16,428 bases of DNA from JAHEIJ01 sp040235565 (GCA_040235565.1 JBECLA010000054.1:1-16428); one strand, 5' to 3'; shown: positions 1 to 8,199, counted from the first letter of the stretch. Made by a program: numbers and translations. Notes: generated by a model from the sequence alone, not told the origin.

Positions 1-173
1 TCTGCAACAGTCCCGGCATAGGAACCACCTACTTCAGCTCTTTCATTGCCATCAACAACACCATTAAACGGGGCACCAGAACAAAACAAGCCGGCATTTG
101 CTGTGGAAGCACCTGCAAACAACATCAGAATCAACAACAGTGAAAAGATGTATCTGGAGGCTGAGGTTAACAT
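1..173 (-). CDS. Secreted protein, N-terminal fragment (runs off the left edge)
   Basis: An open frame starts with ATG at 173 and continues past the window edge without a stop (57 codons visible). A strong ribosome binding site (GGAGG) lies five bases before the ATG. The product begins with a classical signal peptide: a short n-region with Arg7, a hydrophobic stretch of about residues 9–21 and an Ala-Asn-Ala cleavage site near residues 25–27. The mature start is Gly-rich with one Cys and a GGSYAG stretch that could open a beta-sandwich repeat, but too little is visible to name a family. It lies on the same strand as the motor operon, 360 bases beyond its last stop, so it could be co-regulated cargo or simply the next gene. 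The start and secretion are well supported; the function is unknown. Confidence 0.7.
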   Translation of the reverse strand, partial: MLTSASRYIFSLLLILMLFAGASTANAGLFCSGAPFNGVVDGNERAEVGGSYAGTVA

Positions 174-533
174 CCGGCCTCCAGTGTGCTGATAAACTTG
201 TCCTGGTTTTGATCGAGTAAAATCGAACCGTACAGGTTCGGGATCAAGGATTGAAAAAAATACCTGTAACTGTGAATTGACTCACGAAACGGCTGTAGAC
301 ATAACAATATATATAGTATAACTATCCGTGTCAGTGTCTGAGACACTGGCATGCCTGGCAGGTTTGCCATTCCATTCAACAACATCACTCGCATAAACCT
401 CTGTTATTGAAGGTTGCCTGTGCATGTTGTTGATCTGATATAGGTTTCACTATTCTTTGCCATAATCTTTCCTGTTTTTATATTTTTCACTGTTGCTTGT
501 TTTCTTCTTTTTCCAACTGATTTTTTCCACCAC
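174..533. other. Intergenic region between the motor operon and the next secreted gene
   Basis: No convincing gene is seen here; short open frames on the minus strand lack ribosome binding sites and sensible composition. The stretch is AT-rich. It must carry the end of the operon and the leader of the gene starting at 173. A 17-base palindrome lies at 332–348, next to a TA-rich run (about 307–323) that could hold a -10 element for the gene starting at 173. No classical GC-hairpin plus T-run terminator is visible after the operon stop at 534. Confidence 0.5.
332..348. repeat. Perfect 17-base palindrome, possible operator or terminator stem
   Basis: CAGTGTCT and its reverse complement AGACACTG flank a single central base. 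The palindrome sits about 160 bases before the start of the secreted gene at 173 and next to a TATA-rich tract. A symmetrical site with this short a spacer fits a dimeric regulator better than an RNA hairpin, which would need a larger loop. The regulator is unknown. Confidence 0.35.
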
Positions 534-1898
534 CTAGGAGGCCGGCAAGAAGTCAATGGGATAAAGAATGGTGACAGGCGGCACACCATCTTTGGCGCCG
601 AAGTTAAAACGTTTCACGCGTGCAACAATGTCTGCCAACAATTTCTTGGAATCCATATCCGTGGATTCAACCCTGCAGAGAGAGACGCTGCCATTCGGCT
701 CGATGGTCAGGCGTAATACCACCTTGCCCTGCAAGGTCGGGTTAACACGCAGTTCGCGGTTATAAATGCGATACAGCGCCGCTTTATACTTGTCGAATAC
801 AATCTGTATTTCTTCATCGGTACGGGACGGTCCTGGACCATCACTCAACGGCCGATCATCCCCAACCGCCGTGCCAATCGCGCTTTCGACACGCGAGAAG
901 GCCACCGCATCGATTTTGTCACCGGTACCGGCGACATTTCGGCTCACAGCCGAGCTGCTGATTCCACCACTGCTACTCTTGGCCTGTGAGGTCAGAATAG
1001 AGCGTTTCGTCCTCTTCGCAGTCGAACCGGCATCACTCAGATTGGCGTTAGCCCCAAGCTTGTCCAGTTTTGCATCGTCCAACAGGTCAGCGAAATTGTT
1101 CTTGAATGCAAGCACTCCCTTACTTTTCACTTTTTCCTGGGCCTTCTTCTTCTGATCCTTGGTAGGTTGCTTCTTCTCTTCCTTTTTCTTTTCGTCGAGC
1201 TTCTTCTGCTCTACCTTTGGTTGCGGCTTGGGCTTGGGTTTTTCTTTCTTAATGAGTTTTGCTAACCGTTCCGGAACCTCCACTACCTCTACGCGGTCCG
1301 GAATTGGCACTTGATACATGGGGATCAATAAACCAAGCAGAATACAGTACAGCAGCACCAGTAGCAGAATCTTGCGAAACCGCTTTTCATCCTCGTCACG
1401 CTTTGTCCATGGCATGACAATGATTCGATATGGAATAGGCGTGATTTCACGTTCAACGATGTATTCATGCCTGGCATCTTCTTCTCGTTCCTTGAGGTAC
1501 TCAATTTCATCCTCAATATATTCGATCTCGTATTTATAATCGTTGATTGCTTCAAGAGCAGCATCTCGGCGATCGGTAACTTTCTTTATGCGCCGCTCGA
1601 AAAAGGCCACCTGCTCCCGCAAACGCTCTAACTGTCCTTCTACGTCATCGTCTTTAACCAGGTTCGCCCAGAACAGGGCATTGCCATCCAGTTCATTGAG
1701 TTTTTCAAGGTTCTCACAGACAGCCGATAGCGTTTCGTATTGTTGCCGCTCATCTGAAATCTCATCCAGTTCAGCATCAATGGACTGCAAGCCTGATTCG
1801 AGGCGACTGATTTCGGCCTGACAGTCATCAATACGCGCATAACATCTGTCAAGCTGCAGATTAATATCTTCTTCATTGTGCTCTACTGGAACACTCAC
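534..1898 (-). CDS. TonB/AgmX-like energy transducer with long cytoplasmic coiled coil
   Basis: The 454-residue protein has four parts. Residues 1–165 are highly charged and predicted coiled coil with no signal peptide, so they should be cytoplasmic. One membrane segment lies at about 177–194. A Pro-Lys-rich linker follows (PKPKPQPK at about 221–228, then a Lys/Glu/Gln-rich run to about 260). The C-terminal domain, about 365–454, has the beta-alpha-beta pattern of TonB/AgmX-PglI C-terminal domains (GKVVLRLTIEPNGSV, then an amphipathic helix and a final beta strand). This is a TonB-type layout: anchored in the inner membrane, spanning the periplasm, and presumably driven by the channel proteins encoded just upstream. 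Ordinary TonB has almost no cytoplasmic part; the 170-residue N-terminus is the odd feature and could bind a cytoplasmic regulator. The start is GTG, 62 bases after the ExbD stop, with GGGG about 11 bases before it. It is the last gene of the operon. Topology is firm; the partner is inferred. Confidence 0.85.
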   Translation of the reverse strand: MSVPVEHNEEDINLQLDRCYARIDDCQAEISRLESGLQSIDAELDEISDERQQYETLSAVCENLEKLNELDGNALFWANLVKDDDVEGQLERLREQVAFFERRIKKVTDRRDAALEAINDYKYEIEYIEDEIEYLKEREEDARHEYIVEREITPIPYRIIVMPWTKRDEDEKRFRKILLLVLLYCILLGLLIPMYQVPIPDRVEVVEVPERLAKLIKKEKPKPKPQPKVEQKKLDEKKKEEKKQPTKDQKKKAQEKVKSKGVLAFKNNFADLLDDAKLDKLGANANLSDAGSTAKRTKRSILTSQAKSSSGGISSSAVSRNVAGTGDKIDAVAFSRVESAIGTAVGDDRPLSDGPGPSRTDEEIQIVFDKYKAALYRIYNRELRVNPTLQGKVVLRLTIEPNGSVSLCRVESTDMDSKKLLADIVARVKRFNFGAKDGVPPVTILYPIDFLPAS

Positions 1899-1960
1899 TG
1901 TTAGTTCATCCCCGTGTTTTTATTTTCGCGTCAGCAAACAAAAGCTTCATATTTACGACC

Positions 1961-2458
1961 TCAGCCCTGTTTTGCTTTCTGAATAACTGCCAGGGATATC
2001 TTTTCATATCCCGCATAAGTACAGCTGGACATCACTTTTCTGAGCACCTTAAAGGGCACTGTCTTGTGCGAAAGAATTGTCACTTCCCTGCTCTCAGAAA
2101 TCGCTTTGGTACTGATACCAATCACATTCTTCTTGAGCTCTTCGAGTTTATTGCTGATTTCCAGTATGGCATCCTGCCTGGTATTAATGATGTCTTCGAC
2201 CATGGCGACAACTTCGCCCTGCACCATTACCGTCTCTTCCGACACTACAATAACTGCGGTTTCCTTGGGTTTTGTTTCGACTACCGAGTCCGGCAGGGTG
2301 ATTTTTTTAGGCGGTTCCAGAACTTCACTGGCAGAAGAATTCACCAACAGGAAAAAGACCAGAATGGTAAACACGTCCATCAAGGACGTCAGGTTCAGTG
2401 CCGGCAGACGCCTTTTGCGACTCCGACCCATCCGCTTCATACGTCGGGTGTTTTTCAT
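1961..2458 (-). CDS. ExbD/TolR-family proton-channel protein, canonical copy
   Basis: This 165-residue protein has a basic N-terminus (KRMGRSRKRR), one membrane segment at about residues 22–40 and a periplasmic C-terminal domain. The segment contains the family motif ending L-M-D-V-F, with Asp28 at the position of the proton-carrying Asp of TolR and ExbD. The periplasmic part is of normal size for the family. Its ATG overlaps the stop of the preceding exbD-like gene (ATGA), so the two are probably translationally coupled, and GGGGGAAG precedes the start. Together with the neighbouring channel protein and second ExbD it should form the proton-driven motor. It is the copy expected to carry the protonation cycle. 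A simple ExbBD-TonB nutrient uptake role is less likely given the TPR proteins in the same operon. Confidence 0.9.
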   Translation of the reverse strand: MKNTRRMKRMGRSRKRRLPALNLTSLMDVFTILVFFLLVNSSASEVLEPPKKITLPDSVVETKPKETAVIVVSEETVMVQGEVVAMVEDIINTRQDAILEISNKLEELKKNVIGISTKAISESREVTILSHKTVPFKVLRKVMSSCTYAGYEKISLAVIQKAKQG

Positions 2459-2943
2459 GGTGCTTCCCCCAATGACATATCCGGAAACAATGCCAGTTTT
2501 AATGGCTCTTCACTGCCTTCCTGCGGCAGTTCTGCCGTACGCACAGCATCCATCACCTTAATCATGTAGTCATATTCAATGTCCGGTTCTATCAGAATGG
2601 TGGCGTCTGTTTTATCCGGGTAATTGCCTTTGATCTTTTGCAGATAACCAGAAAGTTTATTCAGATCATATTTACCATTCACATTGGCAAGTTTGGCAAT
2701 CACGCCCTGCCCATTACCCAGCTCCAAACGGTCTTTACGCACAATGACTTCGATCGTTACCTTTGGTTTGTTATCGGCACCACTGTTCCCTGCCGGTATA
2801 TCGAGCTCCATGATTGTGATGCGTGAAAACACGGCTGTTATTAAAAGGAACGGTACCAACACCACCATCAGATTGAGGAACGTCGTAATGTCGAGTTCCG
2901 GCGGCTCTTTAGTTTTTGTCTTGTAATGATGCTTTCTAGCCAT
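2455..2943 (-). CDS. ExbD/TolR-family protein with Asn in place of the channel Asp
   Basis: This 162-residue protein has the ExbD layout: a Lys-rich N-terminus, one membrane segment at about residues 19–40 and a periplasmic domain. Aligning its segment (LDITTFLNLMVVLV) by eye with TolR and with the neighbouring ExbD puts Asn24 at the conserved Asp position. An Asp is present only six residues earlier (Asp18), at the membrane edge. Proline replaces the usual residue further along (VPFLL). The start is ATG with GGGA upstream, 15 bases after the channel gene. The protein probably pairs with the canonical ExbD as a heterodimer in the channel pore. Family membership is clear; loss of proton transfer by this subunit is inferred. 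Confidence 0.88.
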   Translation of the reverse strand: MARKHHYKTKTKEPPELDITTFLNLMVVLVPFLLITAVFSRITIMELDIPAGNSGADNKPKVTIEVIVRKDRLELGNGQGVIAKLANVNGKYDLNKLSGYLQKIKGNYPDKTDATILIEPDIEYDYMIKVMDAVRTAELPQEGSEEPLKLALFPDMSLGEAP

Positions 2944-2958
2944 GCGATATTCCCGGTG

Positions 2959-3609
2959 TTATGCAGCCGCAGCGACACTTTGACGTTTTGACAGCTTGGT
3001 AATAATGCTCAGAGTTTTTACCGAAGCCATCTCCAGGCTATCGACGATCTCACCCGTCTTGGACGTCAATACCACATAGATGATCAGAAGTGGAATACCC
3101 GCCATGAGGCCAAATGCAGTCGTATTCATGGCCACCGAGATACTTGCAGACAACAGGTCAGCCTTCTCTGCCGGATTGGCATTTGCCACCGCTGTAAAAG
3201 CCTCGATCAGGCCCATAATTGTTCCCAGCAGGCCCAACAGGGTTGCGATATTGGAAAACAACGCAATATACGGTGTACGTTTTTCCAATTGAGGTATGAT
3301 TTCCATCATGGTTTCTTCCATTGCGATCTCGATATCATCGCGCCGGCGTACCGCACCCTGTAATTCAAGCCCGGTATTCAAAAGATGACTAATCGTTGAC
3401 TTGTTTTCTTCGGTCATTTTTCTGGCGGCATCAAAATCACCTTTTGCCAACACCGGATGCAGCTTGTCCCACATGCCGCGATTGGCATTACGTACCAAAG
3501 TCAATTTCAGGTAACGCTCAACGGCAATGGCAATACCAAATGCGAACACAAACAGAATGGGGTACATAAAAACACCACCCGTCTGAAAGAACTTTATAAT
3601 TGCGTCCAT
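2959..3609 (-). CDS. TolQ/ExbB/MotA-type proton channel protein
   Basis: The product (216 residues) has three predicted membrane segments: about residues 15–34, 112–135 and 155–182, with a cytoplasmic domain between the first two. The second segment holds the Gly-rich TLLGLLGTIMG motif and the third the N-T-T-A-F-G-L-x-x-G-I-P motif, both hallmarks of the ExbB/TolQ family. In these complexes a pentamer surrounds an ExbD dimer and converts proton flow into movement. ATG at 3609 is preferred over the GTG one codon earlier because GAGGAG lies six bases before it. Two ExbD-type genes follow at once. One ExbB with two ExbDs recalls AglR-AglQ-AglS of Myxococcus more than TolQR or ExbBD, but sequence alone does not prove that assignment. 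Confidence 0.92.
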   Translation of the reverse strand: MDAIIKFFQTGGVFMYPILFVFAFGIAIAVERYLKLTLVRNANRGMWDKLHPVLAKGDFDAARKMTEENKSTISHLLNTGLELQGAVRRRDDIEIAMEETMMEIIPQLEKRTPYIALFSNIATLLGLLGTIMGLIEAFTAVANANPAEKADLLSASISVAMNTTAFGLMAGIPLLIIYVVLTSKTGEIVDSLEMASVKTLSIITKLSKRQSVAAAA

Positions 3610-3671
3610 CACTTACTCCTCGCTTTTCAATATGTTATTACCTTGATTTTCGACATATCCAACAACAGTCA

Positions 3672-3968
3672 CTACCTGGCTGTTGCCGTATAAAAATCCA
3701 GTTCACGTTCAAATACTTCTTTATCTACTGCCTGCATTTTTTCGTTTAACAGTCTTGATGCCAGACCGGTCTCGACACCTATTTCAGAACTCTTCCAGGG
3801 CACAATAAATAACGATTTCGGTGCTTCCTTGTTACCAACGATTGAAATCCCGGATAATTCCTTCGCGCCGTCCTGAGATTGGTTCTTGGATTTCTCCTCT
3901 GCACCAGCACTCATAGGCTGGCTGCCCAACAGCACAATAAACCCGACAGTCACTATATGCTTCATCAT
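3672..3968 (-). CDS. Small exported protein of the motor operon, function unknown
   Basis: This 98-residue protein has a signal peptide (hydrophobic about residues 5–16, cleavage near Ala-Gly-Ala at 21–23) and a charged, Lys/Gln/Ser-rich mature start. About residues 39–59 contain a compact hydrophobic stretch (GISIVGNKEAPKSLFIVPW), followed by a helical C-terminus rich in Glu. It has no Cys and no membrane anchor after cleavage, so it should be periplasmic. A clear ribosome binding site (AAGGA) precedes the ATG. It sits 30 bases after the TPR lipoprotein gene and 62 before the channel gene. The Val-Gly-Asn-Lys-Glu-x-Pro-Lys-Ser pattern looks like a conserved docking segment, but I recognise no named family. 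A role as a small accessory subunit of the motor is inferred from position only. Confidence 0.8.
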   Translation of the reverse strand: MMKHIVTVGFIVLLGSQPMSAGAEEKSKNQSQDGAKELSGISIVGNKEAPKSLFIVPWKSSEIGVETGLASRLLNEKMQAVDKEVFERELDFYTATAR

Positions 3969-3998
3969 TTATTTTCCTTACCGCTTGTCAATCTGTAC

Positions 3999-4679
3999 CT
4001 ATATCCGGCTTTTTACATCAGCCACCCAGATGTTTACTTTTTCATCATCCGGTTTGCGTTTTAAATATTCTTCATATTGTTCAAGGGCACATTCCAGATC
4101 TTGCAGATAAATGTCACACAACACTCCCAGGTTCTTATGTGCTGGAAGAAATTCGGGGTACCTATTCACTACCATCTGGTAGTGCTTACGTGCCTTGTTG
4201 TATTGTCCGGTTTTGCGATACACAATCCCTAACTCATTATTAGCTACTGGATGCTGAGCGTTAATCTCCAGTGCCTTCTTCAGGGCTGCTTCAGCCTTAT
4301 CCATTTCACCGGTACGGCCATAGGCGATACCAAGATTGATATAGGGCGCAGTAAATTTACTGGTTTTCCCGGTGACACCTTTCAGCAACCGGATTGCTTC
4401 GGGGTAGTTTCCATCGTTCAGCAAAGCAGTTGCTGCATTGAATTCCTGTTTGATTTCCGGATCGACGCCTATCTTTTGGTTAATTTCTATGACGCCGTCA
4501 GGATTGCAATTACTCTGTTTCTCCTCAGCAGATGAGCAAGCCATTTGATTAGCTTGTTGATTGCCTCCCGTTGTTGCACAAGCAGAAAGCAGCATTAGCA
4601 AGGCATACAGGGCAAACAGCCATGGCAGCTTGTTATCAAATGAAAAAGTATTTGCAGTTTTTATTATGTTCATACTCAT
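3999..4679 (-). CDS. Small TPR lipoprotein
   Basis: The protein (about 226 residues from ATG 4679) carries an N-terminal membrane segment ending in a lipobox (LLSAC) and should be lipidated. After a polar linker it has three to four tetratricopeptide repeats over about residues 75–215, with typical TPR spacing (NLGIAYGRTGEMDKAEAALKKALEI, then NELGIVYRKTGQYNKARKHY). TPR superhelices bind peptides or partner proteins. In size and layout it resembles pilotin-like TPR lipoproteins such as PilF, but it lies inside the ExbBD operon, so a scaffold for the periplasmic part of the machine is more likely. Three in-frame starts (GTG 4691, ATG 4679, ATG 4673) are possible and none has a strong ribosome binding site; the signal peptide is unusually long from any of them. 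It starts about 50 bases after the large TPR gene ends. Confidence 0.85.
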   Translation of the reverse strand: MSMNIIKTANTFSFDNKLPWLFALYALLMLLSACATTGGNQQANQMACSSAEEKQSNCNPDGVIEINQKIGVDPEIKQEFNAATALLNDGNYPEAIRLLKGVTGKTSKFTAPYINLGIAYGRTGEMDKAEAALKKALEINAQHPVANNELGIVYRKTGQYNKARKHYQMVVNRYPEFLPAHKNLGVLCDIYLQDLECALEQYEEYLKRKPDDEKVNIWVADVKSRI

Positions 4680-4728
4680 ACTTTCATTCACGTGTACATA
4701 CTATCTGGTGTTGCATCACTGTATAGCG

Positions 4729-7700
4729 TCATTGCTGTGTCTGCGTCCCGGTCGTATTGACAATCTGTTCATCGATATCGCCTGACGCATCAGAGCTACC
4801 ACTAACAATCAGATTACTGCTTTCACTCGCAATCGACTCTTGCTTGCCGGAATCTTGATCTACTTGCCGATCCTTTGCCGAAACAGCCTGAGGCTGAGTA
4901 TCACTATTCGCTCCGACCTCTCCCGGTACTTCTGGAGTTTCCGCACTCAAAGGAGGCTGGACATTCTGCGAATCAGTACCCATTGGTGAACCGGCAGCGA
5001 TTTCAGCCTCAGAGCCGGTGCCTGACAATTGATCAGTTACCGGGCCTCTTTCTAAAGATTCAGGATTGTTCTGTCCCCGATCGATTTCTTTTTTCGCTTG
5101 TACGGGTTTGTCGGCACCCGAATCGGATATCTGAGGTTTAAATTGTTGATTTTGTGAAGCATATCTAAAAACATGTAGATTTGTGACGTAGTTGGTGCTT
5201 TCTTCCGGCTTGGCATAACGTGCCGGTATGAGCTTGGCAAGTTTGTCAATGCTGCGATCAATCCAGGAACTGTAAATACCGGTTGCCAGTAGCTCGACGT
5301 TCTTTTCATGGACCTTGATGGCCTTTTCTTCAAATGGATAGGCCTGCTCCTCCAGCATCAGATTGAATTCTTCCAGTTCAAGTGCATTGAGGTTATCTGG
5401 TCTTTCTGATCCCATTAAAGAACGACTGAAGTTGAAATAGATTTCGGCAATATAATAGGTTGATGCCGCCGTAACATCTGCCACCTTGTAATCCACCAGT
5501 TTGCTATAACTGCTCACCAGTGATTTCATGCTGTTTTGTTTTCTGGTCAAATTTTTCTTGAATGGCTTGACCAGTTTAATTGCTATGAACTCATCGAAAC
5601 TGGGTTCGATTATTACCAATGAAGCTTTTGCTGCCAGATAGCGAGTACGATCCGTACGTTCACTGCCAGCCTTGGCATCCAAGGTAATAATGCGTTGTAA
5701 AGTAGTGCGATAACTTTGCAGTTCATCGCGCGACTTGTATATCGTGGCGATCTTGTGATAAGTCTCCAGGGAAAATTCCAGAGGCCTTGGGAATCTCACT
5801 ACAAATTGTTTGTAGATACGTAATGCATTATCAGTGTCGGGTGCTTGCTCATACAATTCCGCTGCAGTAAGCATGGCTTCGCGGATCAGCTCTTCATCCT
5901 TGGACTCTGCTGCGATTCGTTCAAACTCTTGTGCGGCCGGTCCGAATTTGCCCAATTCTTTGTAAACAAATGCGATCTTTTTGGTGACATCATGCTGTAA
6001 TTCATGACCCGGGTAATTCTTCCGGAACGACAGCAAGACTCCGGAAGCTTGTTCAAGCTCCATAATCTGAATCAACACTGCAGCAGCATCATATTCCGCA
6101 GCCGGTCGAATTTTCGAAGATGGAGCAATAGTTGCTATGCGAAGAAAATGATTGACTGCAGTCTTATAGTCTTCTTTCGCTTTGGCCTGCTCACCCTGCT
6201 TGTAGACCGAAGCCGCCAGGTTATCTACAAGCTTTTCCCGGCCCTTATCATTCTGCGCGGTCAGTTTGAGGGTTTCGGTATAGGCCAGTTCGGCCTCCCG
6301 GAATTGTTCGATTTCATACGATGAGTGCGCCACGACCATCCAGGTTCCGCGCCTGATTGATGGATCCGCAGCTGGATATTCTGCCAGCAAACGATGACCC
6401 GTCTTGATCGCCAGAGGATAATCCTGCATCTTGAACAAATCATCCACTGCTGCACCAAGCACAATCGTTGCTTTCTCATGTTTTGGGAAAGTGTCTACCA
6501 GTCGCAGTGAAGTGCGAATAATCTCTCGTTTGACATTTTGTGTCTGCGAAGTGGGTGCAGACTTCAGGTGTTCACGGTAAGCATACACGGCCGCATAGGC
6601 TGCCTTCGTGGATTTATCGTTAACAGGGTAATCATACGCGCTGCGCTCATACTCAAGCGCAGCAAGCTTGTAATTCTTGTTCTCAAGTAACAGATCCGCC
6701 AACTGGTAATTTATGCCTGGTGACTGTTCGTCCTTGGGAAAAGACTTCAGGAATTCGCGATACCAATGTGATGCCTCTGCAAAATTTTCAGGTTTATCTT
6801 TCTTGAATTTCGCGTCCTGGTAGATTGCGTGGTAATGATTGGCCAGATCGACCAGGTTAGTCTTGAGGTAGCCCAGAACTTCAGGATATTCGGCCTGATT
6901 GAAGTAGTTCCAGTATTCAGCATTAAGTCCGTAAGTTGATGCAAACTGTTTTTTTGCCTCAATCACCAGACGGGGAAATCCGCCTTTTTGATAAATCTCA
7001 ACCACCCGCATATTGAAATGCGGTGACTTCTTATGGAACGGGTTAGCCGAAATAAAAGTCGTATAAGTTGTGGCTGCATCATTGTATCGGCGTTTGGTAA
7101 AGAAGAATTCCGCCAGGTTCGCATACACATAATCTTCATAGCTTCGCGACCCATATTTACCAAAATATTCCTGTACAGAACTTGCGCCACCGAGATTAGA
7201 AAAACTCAGGCTTACAACCCGAAATGTATCGCTGGTCCGTTTCCTTTCAATGTTGTCTTCCGTTTGTTCAAAGTCATAACCTTTGGAAACCTTGTAATCC
7301 AGCAAGGTAAGAAAATCATGCAGCGCTTCTTCATATAATTCCTGCTTGTAAAAAGTCCAGCCTTTCTTATATAAGGTTCGCTCATAGTAAACCGACCCCA
7401 CCCCAAACTTCAGAACCTCACCATAAGCCTCTTCGGCATCCAGGTATTTTTTGCGCGTAAAATAATATTCGCCCCGTCGGAACTGCACCTCATCGGTATA
7501 TCTGGAGGTAGGGTACTGTTTGATCAGGCGATTCATCACCTGCATTGCCTGATCCACCTGTCCGATTTCCTCATAGGCGCGGGACAACTGATAAAGCACC
7601 TGATCATTACGTTCATATAGCGGATATTTTTCGAGAAGTTTCTTGTACAGACCGATTGCCTCTTGTGCATTGGCATTTTGTAGATCGGCGCCTGGCTCAC

Positions 7701-8199
7701 CTTTAGGCAAGGCTAACTGTTTGGACCCACCGGCTGACTGAATGTGCTGCTGTTGCGTGGTGCGCTTTTCAAAATCTTTTTCTGATTCATCGCCGACAAT
7801 GGCGGGTACCGCCGCGTGTCTTTTACCAGACGAATTCTCGATAGGAGATACCGCCTTTGTACCAGGTTGCGGTTCAGGTGATACAACCGGTGTACCTGCC
7901 GCTTCGGCTTCAGAACTATGCCGTTCAACGACAGTGTTATCAGTAAGCGTCCCGTATTCCTTCTCCACCTTAAGATCGGCAATCCGGCGTAATGCTTCGG
8001 GAGTCAGCGCGGATTCAGGAGTCTGCTCCAGAAATTTCTGGTAAGCCTGCATAGCTTTGTCGAGGCCCCCTTCAATTTCCGTATCCTTGATTTCAATGCT
8101 CACCGAGTCGAGTTCGGCGATTGTGCCTTGTTTGCCAACATAGGCGCAGGATACCAATGCAAGCGAAACGGAAAATATAGCCAGGCTTCGCAGATTCAT
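4729..8199 (-). CDS. Very large TPR lipoprotein (GltD/GltE-like scaffold)
   Basis: This 1156-residue protein starts with a lipoprotein signal (ALVSC, Cys18). One TPR-like helix pair (about 30–75) is followed by a low-complexity linker (about 85–175). A long array of TPR or TPR-like helical repeats (about 175–1000) has the recurring pattern of paired helices with Ala, Tyr and Phe (for example AIGLYKKLLEKYP, VMNRLIKQYP, AYGEVLKFG). The last 130 or so residues are Ser/Gln/Glu/Asp-rich and probably disordered. Such proteins are periplasm-facing scaffolds; proteins of this type occur in the Glt gliding complex and in outer-membrane assembly. Its ATG overlaps the stop of the upstream TPR gene (ATGA), which suggests coupled translation. 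Length and lipidation suggest it reaches from one membrane far into the periplasm. Which membrane is not certain: the residue after Cys is Ala, not Asp, which favours the outer membrane. Confidence 0.88.
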   Translation of the reverse strand: MNLRSLAIFSVSLALVSCAYVGKQGTIAELDSVSIEIKDTEIEGGLDKAMQAYQKFLEQTPESALTPEALRRIADLKVEKEYGTLTDNTVVERHSSEAEAAGTPVVSPEPQPGTKAVSPIENSSGKRHAAVPAIVGDESEKDFEKRTTQQQHIQSAGGSKQLALPKGEPGADLQNANAQEAIGLYKKLLEKYPLYERNDQVLYQLSRAYEEIGQVDQAMQVMNRLIKQYPTSRYTDEVQFRRGEYYFTRKKYLDAEEAYGEVLKFGVGSVYYERTLYKKGWTFYKQELYEEALHDFLTLLDYKVSKGYDFEQTEDNIERKRTSDTFRVVSLSFSNLGGASSVQEYFGKYGSRSYEDYVYANLAEFFFTKRRYNDAATTYTTFISANPFHKKSPHFNMRVVEIYQKGGFPRLVIEAKKQFASTYGLNAEYWNYFNQAEYPEVLGYLKTNLVDLANHYHAIYQDAKFKKDKPENFAEASHWYREFLKSFPKDEQSPGINYQLADLLLENKNYKLAALEYERSAYDYPVNDKSTKAAYAAVYAYREHLKSAPTSQTQNVKREIIRTSLRLVDTFPKHEKATIVLGAAVDDLFKMQDYPLAIKTGHRLLAEYPAADPSIRRGTWMVVAHSSYEIEQFREAELAYTETLKLTAQNDKGREKLVDNLAASVYKQGEQAKAKEDYKTAVNHFLRIATIAPSSKIRPAAEYDAAAVLIQIMELEQASGVLLSFRKNYPGHELQHDVTKKIAFVYKELGKFGPAAQEFERIAAESKDEELIREAMLTAAELYEQAPDTDNALRIYKQFVVRFPRPLEFSLETYHKIATIYKSRDELQSYRTTLQRIITLDAKAGSERTDRTRYLAAKASLVIIEPSFDEFIAIKLVKPFKKNLTRKQNSMKSLVSSYSKLVDYKVADVTAASTYYIAEIYFNFSRSLMGSERPDNLNALELEEFNLMLEEQAYPFEEKAIKVHEKNVELLATGIYSSWIDRSIDKLAKLIPARYAKPEESTNYVTNLHVFRYASQNQQFKPQISDSGADKPVQAKKEIDRGQNNPESLERGPVTDQLSGTGSEAEIAAGSPMGTDSQNVQPPLSAETPEVPGEVGANSDTQPQAVSAKDRQVDQDSGKQESIASESSNLIVSGSSDASGDIDEQIVNTTGTQTQQ

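Noticed and set aside
167..589. Short minus-strand frames in the gap after the operon
   Set aside because: They lack ribosome binding sites, have unnatural composition, and one overlaps the end of the TonB-like gene in another frame.
2064..2569. Plus-strand frames of about 165 residues opposite the ExbD gene
   Set aside because: They are antisense shadows of an ExbD gene with clear family motifs, and have no start signals.
534..3609. Plain TonB-ExbB-ExbD nutrient uptake system
   Set aside because: There are two different ExbD proteins, a long cytoplasmic coiled coil on the TonB-like protein, several TPR scaffolds in the operon, and no outer-membrane receptor.
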